Positions 1-5,800 of a DNA stretch of 5,925 nt are shown in pieces. The notes beneath the pieces are model-generated. The model was given only the letters and a program-made list of their open reading frames with translations, was not told where the DNA came from and did no database searches. The translations under genes were made by a program, and so were the position numbers. The stretch is from Candidatus Pacearchaeota archaeon CG11_big_fil_rev_8_21_14_0_20_30_13 (lineage in GTDB: Archaea; Nanobdellota; Nanobdellia; Pacearchaeales; GW2011-AR1). Each line of letters starts with the position of its first letter. Positions within the stretch are counted from its first letter, which is position 1. The stretch covers positions 1-5,925 of the forward strand of contig PCVV01000006.1 in the NCBI GenBank assembly GCA_002762735.1, read 5' to 3'.

Positions 1-641
1 TGAATTAAACTAATGTACGCATCTTCTGCACATATTGATCTTTCCCAGAATTCACTTTCTTCATCACAGAGTTTTTTAAAAATCTTTTTTAGCCCAGGAG
101 TCATAGAAAGACAATTAATATCTGTTAGATCATCAGTAAAATCATTAAAAACTCCTTCTGTAAAGTAAATCATCTTTTCCAAATGAATTCTTTCTTCATC
201 TGAAAGCACATTCTCTTTTTTTAAAAAATTATTTGATTCTTTCAAATTTTCCAAACTAACAAAGAGTGATTGATGTTCCATGATACAATCTCCAAAGGTA
301 GGGAAAGTTAAATCCAAAATTTTTGAAATATACTTCCCCTCATATTTAATCTCATAACCAAAAAATTCTGCTTGTTTAACAAGATTAGATTCATAGGTAA
401 AAAGGAATTCATTTGCTTTGGACAATTTATTATAATAAAGCTCCAAAAAAGATTCATTTATTTTACGTTCATTGCAAAAACTTGCAACCCTGCTAGTATT
501 TCCTACTGATTTTTTTACCATTTTTATAAACCGATCTTCATCTTCTAATTTTAATTCTTCTAATTTAGATAATAATTTTAAATTTTCCAACCTAGCAAAA
601 GTTTTTAATTGCTCTTTTAAAAGATCATCAAGAGACACCAT
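1..641 (-). CDS. Unrecognised helical, charged protein (3' end outside window)
   Basis: I do not recognise this protein. From the ATG at 639-641 the minus frame stays open for 213 codons to the window edge with no stop, so the C-terminus is missing. The N-terminal 40 residues are Leu/Lys/Glu-rich and look like a coiled coil (MVSLDDLLKEQLKTFARLEN onwards). The rest reads as mostly helical and soluble, with scattered Cys at residues 56, 119, 177, 192 and 204 that do not form a metal-binding motif. There is no signal peptide or membrane segment. The start is favoured because a TATA-like box lies about 27 bases upstream and no Shine-Dalgarno site is seen, which fits an archaeal leaderless message. 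A GTG follows directly as codon 2. The gene lies 41 bases after the nuclease stop in the same direction but appears to have its own promoter. The open frame over more than 600 bases in AT-rich DNA makes a real gene very likely; the function is unknown. Confidence 0.85.
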   Translation of the reverse strand, partial: MVSLDDLLKEQLKTFARLENLKLLSKLEELKLEDEDRFIKMVKKSVGNTSRVASFCNERKINESFLELYYNKLSKANEFLFTYESNLVKQAEFFGYEIKYEGKYISKILDLTFPTFGDCIMEHQSLFVSLENLKESNNFLKKENVLSDEERIHLEKMIYFTEGVFNDFTDDLTDINCLSMTPGLKKIFKKLCDEESEFWERSICAEDAYISLI

Positions 642-662
642 TGAAAAAGAAACAAACGAGGA

Positions 663-677
663 TTTATTAAAATATTT
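663..677 (-). promoter_or_regulatory. TATA-like promoter of the helical protein gene
   Basis: On the minus strand the sequence AAATATTTTAATAAA lies in the 41-base gap between the nuclease stop and the next ATG. It is preceded by an A/G-rich stretch (AAAAAGC) that could act as a BRE. Its centre is about 28 bases before the A of the ATG at 641, the usual archaeal spacing from TATA box to transcription start, so the transcript would begin at or next to the start codon. All DNA here is AT-rich, so spacing is the main support. Confidence 0.5.
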
Positions 678-682
678 GCTTT

Positions 683-1420
683 TTAGTAACTATCCCAGAA
701 GACTAATTTCCCTTCTTTGTCCCTAATAAAAATAGAATCTCCCGTAGAGGTCCAAACATATGTAACATTCCAATCCGAGGGAAAAAGGGCAATTTCATCT
801 CCTGAATTCAAAACAGTATTCCGAAAGGTATACTTTTTTCTTCCCTCATCTTTGATAGACCAATCTTTCAGATTTAAACTATTCTCACAAATATTTTTTA
901 AAACTACTCTTTGGCTTTTAATATTCCATTCTTTAAGAACCAAACATTTATTTTCTGATTTTTCACATATATTTATGTTTTTGTCCAAACAGTTTTCCCA
1001 TGCAGATTTGAAAGATTCATAATAGTTATCTTTTCCCTCTGGAAAATAAAAATTTGAATATCCATTTTCTACAGATTCTGAATTGATATTTCTCTTTCCT
1101 AAAAAAACATAAGCCAGTTTCCGTTTATATAAATCAAATTTATTTTTTCCAAAAACTAGTTTTACCTCTTTATTCAGAATTGTTTCATTCAAAAAATCTT
1201 TTGCTTGGTCATATCCAATTTCTCCCTTTTCTGGAGAATTTATTCCTAGAAGCCTTATTGAATAATCATTCACAATAATTGTATCTCCGTCGACTATTCT
1301 TTGAACTTTTCCATATTCAGAACTATCAAAAGATTTGATTAATAGCGAATCCAGATAAGAATAGTTTATTACCAGAATACCTAAAATAAAAACAATCAAT
1401 AAAACTTTTTCCCAATTCAT
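683..1420 (-). CDS. Membrane-anchored thermonuclease (SNase) with lamin-tail domain
   Basis: Predicted Ca2+-dependent phosphodiesterase of the staphylococcal nuclease family, 245 residues, acting outside the membrane on DNA or RNA. Residues about 5-23 form one hydrophobic segment (signal anchor). The SNase domain spans about 37-135. DGDT holds Asp44 and Asp46 (S. aureus nuclease Asp19/Asp21), IRLLGINSPE holds Arg56 and Glu64 (Arg35/Glu43), and KRKLAY holds Arg100 (Arg87). The Ca2+ ligand Asp40 and the adjacent Thr41 are replaced by Asn61 and Ser62. Residues about 159-245 match a lamin-tail (LTD) beta-sandwich: VVLKN, LNLKDWSI, YTF, LNSGDEI, VWTSTGDSIFIRDKEG. Four Cys (144, 152, 159, 178) could form disulfides. 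An upstream in-frame TTG at 1438 is open, but it lies only a few bases from the TATA-like box at 1441-1449, so the ATG at 1418-1420 is preferred as a leaderless start. The family call is firm; the substrate is unknown. Confidence 0.92.
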   Translation of the reverse strand: MNWEKVLLIVFILGILVINYSYLDSLLIKSFDSSEYGKVQRIVDGDTIIVNDYSIRLLGINSPEKGEIGYDQAKDFLNETILNKEVKLVFGKNKFDLYKRKLAYVFLGKRNINSESVENGYSNFYFPEGKDNYYESFKSAWENCLDKNINICEKSENKCLVLKEWNIKSQRVVLKNICENSLNLKDWSIKDEGRKKYTFRNTVLNSGDEIALFPSDWNVTYVWTSTGDSIFIRDKEGKLVFWDSY

Positions 1421-1440
1421 TAAATTGAAAAGAAGCAAGA

Positions 1441-1449
1441 TTTTATAAT
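1441..1449 (-). promoter_or_regulatory. TATA box of the nuclease gene
   Basis: The minus strand reads ATTATAAAA, centred about 25 bases before the ATG at 1420. No Shine-Dalgarno site precedes that ATG, so a leaderless transcript is the simplest reading. The position also rules against the upstream TTG at 1438 as the start codon, because it would lie upstream of the expected transcription start. Confidence 0.6.
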
Positions 1450-1483
1450 TTTTATTACAAAAGGATTCTATTTAGATTTTGAA

Positions 1484-1502
1484 ATGTGGGTGACAGGATT
1501 CG
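1484..1502 (-). repeat. Exact 19-base copy of the tRNA-Leu 3' end (direct repeat, copy A)
   Basis: The + strand reads atgtgggtgacaggattcg here and again at 1577-1595, an exact match offset by 93 bases in the same orientation. The second copy is the 3' end of the tRNA-Leu gene: the 3' acceptor strand, discriminator base and T-arm 3' half. Beyond base 1502 the match ends, and the rest of a tRNA (anticodon arm, D arm, 5' acceptor strand) is absent, so this is a fragment. A duplicated tRNA 3' end is the usual trace of integrase-type insertion or of recombination between tRNA genes. Confidence 0.85.
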
Positions 1503-1541
1503 GCTTCGTGAAAGACTCACTCACTGCATTTTCTGCTTTAC

Positions 1542-1547
1542 AAAAAA
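1542..1547 (-). terminator. Possible T-tract terminator after tRNA-Leu
   Basis: A run of six T on the minus strand (GTGTTTTTTGT) lies about 30 bases beyond the tRNA 3' end and before the nuclease promoter. Archaeal RNA polymerase can stop at short T-runs without a strong hairpin. T-runs are common in this DNA, so the assignment is weak. Confidence 0.3.
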
Positions 1548-1558
1548 CACAAACCACC

Positions 1559-1568
1559 GGTTCGAATC
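1559..1568 (+). repeat. Inverted copy of the T-arm core
   Basis: The + strand sequence ggttcgaatc is the perfect inverse of gattcgaacc at 1590-1599, which is the T-arm core of the minus-strand tRNA-Leu. The arms are 21 bases apart. The flanks (ACC before, TAAT after) do not pair as a T-stem and no acceptor stem can be built around it, so this is not a working + strand tRNA. It may be a remnant of a second tRNA gene or a folding element in the tRNA trailer. Confidence 0.6.
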
Positions 1569-1577
1569 TAATATCCA

Positions 1578-1661
1578 TGTGGGTGACAGGATTCGAACCT
1601 GCGAAGGCATAAAGCCATAGGATCTTAAGTCCTACCTATTTGACCACTCTAGCACACCCAC
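1578..1661 (-). tRNA. tRNA-Leu (anticodon TAA)
   Basis: A class II tRNA of 84 bases including the discriminator. The acceptor stem GTGGGTG/CACCCAC forms seven pairs. The D-arm stem is CTA/TAG with the GG pair in its loop. The anticodon stem TAGGA/TCCTA encloses the loop CTTAAGA, giving anticodon TAA, which reads UUA and probably UUG leucine codons. The 15-base variable region carries a GGC/GCC stem, as expected for Leu. The T-arm is GCAGG-TTCGAAT-CCTGT with one G-U wobble. The discriminator is A73, the usual Leu identity base. CCA is not encoded (TGG follows), so it would be added after transcription. No intron is present. The gene lies between the 78-residue protein gene and the nuclease gene on the same strand. 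Confidence 0.96.
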
Positions 1662-1685
1662 ATAAGCGATTAAAAAGTGAACAAG

Positions 1686-1700
1686 ATTTAACTTAAAAAG
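1686..1700 (-). promoter_or_regulatory. Possible TATA box of tRNA-Leu
   Basis: The minus strand reads CTTTTTAAGTTAAAT just after the stop of the 78-residue protein gene, centred about 32 bases before the tRNA 5' end. That allows a short pre-tRNA leader to be removed by RNase P. The match to an archaeal TATA box is only fair, and co-transcription with the upstream gene is possible. Confidence 0.4.
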
Positions 1701-1704
1701 TTAC

Positions 1705-1941
1705 CTATTCCTTTTGATTCTCAAACTTAATTCCAAGTTCTTCAAGCCGGGATAAATGCATTTGCATGATCTTTTCGACGTTCTGAACTATTCGTATAAG
1801 CTCAATTCTTTCAGCCGCAAGAGTATTGAGAGCACCTTGATGAAAACCAATTTCCATTTCCTTACTCATCTTTGGAGCTTCAACTTTTTCAGCTTTCTTT
1901 CCAGAAAGAGCTTTTTTTAAGTTGTCTTTGTTTATATCCAT
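1705..1941 (-). CDS. Small helical protein of unknown function, 78 residues
   Basis: I do not recognise the family. Residues 1-25 are Lys-rich and probably flexible. Residues about 26-72 form one or two amphipathic helices with an Ile/Leu/Met repeat (ERIELIRIVQNVEKIMQ), suggesting a coiled coil or oligomer. There is no signal peptide, membrane segment or Cys, so it is likely cytoplasmic. The start is well supported: GGAGG lies four bases before the ATG at 1939-1941. A TATA-like box sits about 37 bases upstream, giving a short leader that holds the ribosome site. The gene ends in TAG, 43 bases before tRNA-Leu, and is separate from the upstream peptidase/anchor operon. A role in binding nucleic acid or a partner protein is possible from its charge, but this is speculation. 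Confidence 0.85.
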   Translation of the reverse strand: MDINKDNLKKALSGKKAEKVEAPKMSKEMEIGFHQGALNTLAAERIELIRIVQNVEKIMQMHLSRLEELGIKFENQKE

Positions 1942-1945
1942 TTTT

Positions 1946-1950
1946 CCTCC
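1946..1950 (-). promoter_or_regulatory. Shine-Dalgarno site of the 78-residue protein
   Basis: The minus strand reads GGAGG, then AAAA, then ATG. It is the strongest ribosome-binding site in the window and fixes the start. It contrasts with the apparently leaderless starts at 641 and 1420. Confidence 0.75.
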
Positions 1951-1961
1951 AGAAATTTAAT

Positions 1962-1971
1962 CCTAATTAGG
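1962..1971. promoter_or_regulatory. Perfect palindrome CCTAATTAGG in the promoter, candidate operator
   Basis: The 10-base palindrome lies between the TATA-like box (about 1972-1984) and the expected transcription start (about 1951). A dimeric repressor bound there would block polymerase. No matching second copy was seen in the window, so the role is inferred from position only. Confidence 0.35.
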
Positions 1972-1984
1972 TTTATTTATTTTT
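1972..1984 (-). promoter_or_regulatory. TATA-like box of the 78-residue protein gene
   Basis: The minus strand carries an A-rich AAATAAATAAA-type element preceded by AAAGGAAAA, which could act as a BRE. It is centred about 37 bases before the ATG at 1941. That spacing puts the transcription start about 10 bases before the ATG, just enough to include the GGAGG site. Confidence 0.45.
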
Positions 1985-2004
1985 TCCTTTGAAAAAAACT
2001 ATAA

Positions 2005-2042
2005 ATGAAAAAAATTACTTAAAAATCTCAATCCCGAGATTT
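2005..2042 (-). terminator. Hairpin plus T-rich tail ending the peptidase/anchor operon
   Basis: On the minus strand AAATCTC (2042-2036) and GAGATTT (2029-2023) form a seven-pair stem with a six-base loop, overlapping the stop codon at 2028-2030. The stem is followed by TTTTTAAG and, slightly later, a run of T at about 2008-2014. This is a plausible intrinsic terminator between the operon and the next promoter. The stem is AT-rich and only moderately stable. Confidence 0.5.
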
Positions 2043-2825
2043 ATGTAAAAAATAAACTAAAATAATTCCCAATAAAATAAGAAAAAAAAGAAATACTAAC
2101 TCTTCCGTTTTGATAGAATCTTTTTGATTTTCTCGAAATCCCTCTTTAGAATCATTGAAATCTTTAGATTCATTTGCAAAAGAATAATTTTTAAGATTTG
2201 CCTGCTCCTTAATAACTCCAAACTGCTCTTTTTTTGTAATAGTTTTATAGCCTTCTTTCGACGCCGTTACATCTAATTCATAAGTTCCAATTTGACTTAC
2301 TTTTATTGACTTCGGTAAAGTTATAGCTTTAGTCTTTTTGTCGGGATAAATTAATGTTGACATTATTGACAGATCTTCAGTATCGCTAATATAATCTAAA
2401 TTAATTTCTTCTCCTTGTACAAAAACTTTCTTATCAAAAATTAAATCAAAAGAAAATGAAGGATCAGTAATAATAGAAAAATTCTTTGAAACTGTTTTTC
2501 TAATAGGGCTTAATATTTGAACAGAGGCTGCGCATGTTTGGGGTTGAAACCAATCTTCAACTACTTGATCTGTATAAACTGCAGTGTAAAGTTGATTTAT
2601 TTCTAAATTGACCTTTTTATTTTCTAAGGGTGCAACCATCTTTTCAGAACAAAAGATAGAAGGAATATACATTATTTCAACATTTTGATCTGAAAAAAAA
2701 GTGTAATTAAAAAGAATAAGCTCTCCAGAAGAAAAAGAATTAGAAACATCTAAAGAGACATTTAAAGCCGTAACATTTCCAACTAAAAAAATAAAAACAA
2801 AGAACAAAATTCTGATTTTAAACAT
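2028..2825 (-). CDS. Surface Ig-like protein with C-terminal membrane anchor
   Basis: Predicted 265-residue surface protein; no named family recognised. Residues 1-20 are a signal peptide (MFKIRILFFVFIFLVGNVTA). Residues about 22-118 are beta-rich, with Cys59 and Cys98 as a likely disulfide. Residues about 120-205 read as a second Ig/macroglobulin-like domain (KKVFVQGEEINL, then YPDKKTKAITLP, then GTYELDVTASKEGYKT). A Ser/Asn/Lys linker (about 206-240) leads to one hydrophobic helix (about 242-260) and the basic tail HKSRD, giving an outside-facing type I topology. The start at 2823-2825 is chosen over in-frame ATGs up to 2912 because it begins the signal peptide exactly and has GAGG six bases upstream. 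It overlaps the large peptidase gene by eight bases (ATGTTTAA), so translation is probably coupled. The upstream protein shows no C-terminal membrane helix, so this may be its anchor or partner; that is inference. Confidence 0.85.
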   Translation of the reverse strand: MFKIRILFFVFIFLVGNVTALNVSLDVSNSFSSGELILFNYTFFSDQNVEIMYIPSIFCSEKMVAPLENKKVNLEINQLYTAVYTDQVVEDWFQPQTCAASVQILSPIRKTVSKNFSIITDPSFSFDLIFDKKVFVQGEEINLDYISDTEDLSIMSTLIYPDKKTKAITLPKSIKVSQIGTYELDVTASKEGYKTITKKEQFGVIKEQANLKNYSFANESKDFNDSKEGFRENQKDSIKTEELVFLFFLILLGIILVYFLHKSRD

Positions 2826-5800
2826 TTTCAACCTCAAACTTAATTTCATAATCATAGGGACCAACAGATTGCTGATTAAAAAAATTCTTATTATTTTCCC
2901 CATAATCCTCAATAGATTCTCGCATATACAACCAAACTTCTTTTTTATTTTTACCTATGTCTACTGAATAATTTATAAAATCATCAATAAATTTATAATC
3001 ATTGGAACTAAATATAGGCAAAGAATCAAACTCCTTTATTTTCCCCTCTTTTATAAAACTAACTTTACTAATATTTAGGGGAATCTTGTCCTCTGGAATA
3101 TTAAATTTAAAAACAAAATAATTCTTCTCAAAAGTGTTACTCCCTACAAATTCCGAGAAATTATTAGAGTAATTGTAAACAGATTTAGTATATTTATAAT
3201 ATCTCGTAATCTGATTTCCTAATGGATACTCAAAAAAATTATATTCATTTCTACAGGGAAAAACCTCAATCTCACTATCATTTTCACCATATGGAAAAGG
3301 TTTAATATAACTAGGATAAGAACATTCTTCAGAAATAACAACCCCCTTTTTTTGTTCAGGCATATTTACAATAACATTTAAAGAATTACTATCAATAAAT
3401 TTTACTTCTGTAGTCACGGAAGTTTCTGTTTCTGACTTAAAAGGCAAGTTAATTTTAAAGGTAGGATCTCCAAAAAGGGTATTCCAAGAATCATGAGGAC
3501 TATAAGCAGTTGTTAAACCTGAACCATAGACATATGCCGCAGCTTTATTTCTTGCTTCCTTTGCTATTTTCCCCAAACTCTCTTTTTTATTTCCAATAAT
3601 CAATTCATTAAAAAAGTCCATGGCTGGATCCCAATTGATAGCAGAAACATCTGTTGTAGCCCCATAATAACCAATTGCACCCCTTCTTAACAAAACTGAA
3701 CAAAAAAGTTCTGATTTTAAATAAGCCCTGTCCCAAGCACAAGTTCCACAACCCTCACTAAAAATTAAAGGAGAATTTAACCAAATACTATTCTTCTTCA
3801 AACTTCTAGTAGAAATAGGACCCCATCCATCAGTCCAAGCATGATCCAAATAAATTAGAATAGAAGCATCCTTGGCTTTTTCATTAATTTCGGTAAAAGA
3901 ATTATAATAAAGATCCAATAATTCATCTTTAAAATAAGAACTAACCTCAAAATCATTTTTCTTCAAATAACTCTCAAAAAATTTTCCAGAAACTTTCATA
4001 TTATGAAAATCAGATTGCATAATCAATGCATCTTTTTTATGAATTGCTTTGTCATAAAACAAAACTCTAGAGATATATGCAGAAATATCAGAAGAACTTA
4101 TAGAAAAAATCCTCCCCACCCCCACTTCTTGAAAAAAATCTTTATCAAAATTACCATAAAAGTAATTATCTACTTCCTCCCTTAATGGACCATTAAACCA
4201 ATTAGGAAAATCTGAATTTTCCTTTGTCATAGTAATAGCATCAGGCATGGCAAGAATAGTCAAATACTCCACATCATAAGTAGAATCGAATAATTCATCA
4301 ATCGTTTCCTCAATAAACTTATCAACAGAGAAATAATCAGTTTCTCTAGTGCTAATAATAACTTCATGCTTAGCACTCGCCAAAATAGGCGAAGCTAAAG
4401 AAGTTTTAGAATAAATTTCATAAATAGGTTTTCCAGATTTATCTGGTTGAAATTGCTCACTAATTTTAATGTCTAAATCATCTGGATTAACCAAAATAAT
4501 CTTATCAGTATTTGTTTTCTCAACATACTTTTTTTGTAACTCTTCTAAATTATATTGTTCATCACAATTTCGATTAACGTCTCCCACACAAATAACTGTC
4601 CTATTAATTAAATCTATTTTACTATGCCCTTGAATAATTAATGGAGCATTAATCAAAGAAGCATAAGTTGAAGCCATCAATGCTAATTCATAATTATCTT
4701 CTACATAAACCACTTCTTTATAAGAACTCCAATAAGAAAAATAATCTTCAGGATTTATTCTTTCAAGAGATTCTTTGATTATTCCAGCCCCAAAATCTTT
4801 TTCTGCAACTAACAAATTATCTAACTCTTGCGGAGTTTCTCCAATAATTTTAACTTTTTCTGTATTAAATTGTTGTATAAAATAAATGGAAGAATCAACA
4901 TCAAATGATTTCTTTTGACCCTCATATATTAATCTATAAGAATATTCTCTTTCTTCCCCAGGATTAAAAATTTTCTCATCATTAATTTCTCTAGCCTCAT
5001 CTGAGATAAAAAAACCAAGAGGATAATTTCTAAGGAAAAGATAATCCAGTTTATGAGGTTCTGAATGAGTATTTCTTACTTTCAGAGTTAAGTTTAATTC
5101 TTCTCCAGAATTAAAATTATTAATCTCCATTATTGGAGTTATATTAAAATAATCTCTGTTATTTGATTCAAAAGAAAAATCTTCCTCTTTAATTTTTATA
5201 GATATAACTTCCTCTTCCTCATGCCATATCAGCGTCGGATAAACACAAACATTTTCAGGAGTTCCATAACCTCGCTGACAATCAGAACTGTCTCCTTCTT
5301 GTTGAGTCCAAGTTGTTACAGGAACTAAAGGCAAAATATCATGCCAATCTTTATCTGAAATTAAAAAAACTTCTTTCTCTGAATATAAATTTAAATTCTT
5401 TTTATTCTTCTTAATAATTACTTCTTCATCTTTCCAATCACAACCATTTTGAATTTCACAAGAATTTTTCTTACTAAAACTCTCGCAAGATTTAACATTT
5501 CCGCTACAAGCATTAAATGAATCTCCAGCAACAGTATTTGCAGTGATAGAATCTTGGGGTATTGGTCCCCAAGTACAACTTTTTTGAAGAGCACAAGAAG
5601 ATCCATCATGAAATTTAAAACAAGGAGTTGGAATTCCAGAACAATTAGATTCAATTGTTTTATTTTCTTCACAAACAAGTTTTCCACAACTCGTGCATGA
5701 AGCAGCTTCATAAGAACATCCTTTTGGAGGAAGGGCACACTCTTCAATACAAACTGGATTTAAAATTTCACAATTATAAATTCCACAACCATAAGAATCA

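Noticed and set aside
472..1022. Open frames on the + strand (472-726 and 717-1022)
   Set aside because: They lie opposite the helical protein and nuclease genes, have low-complexity Ser/Phe/Asn-rich translations and no family resemblance. They are shadows of the minus-strand genes.
1421..1438. TTG at 1436-1438 as start of the nuclease gene
   Set aside because: It is in frame, but lies only a few bases from the TATA-like box at 1441-1449 and so upstream of the expected transcription start. The ATG at 1420 has the right spacing.
1484..1577. A second tRNA gene, on either strand, beside tRNA-Leu
   Set aside because: The 3' end copy and an inverted T-arm core are present, but no matching 5' acceptor strand, D-arm or anticodon stem can be built, and the T-stem flanks do not pair.
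2826..2912. Longer N-terminus for the anchor protein from the ATGs at 2912 and just downstream
   Set aside because: It would overlap the peptidase gene by 95 bases and put about 29 residues before a perfect signal peptide. The ATG at 2825 has a Shine-Dalgarno site.
4003..4185. Open frame on the + strand inside the peptidase gene
   Set aside because: It lies fully opposite the C25 domain and its translation has no domain character.
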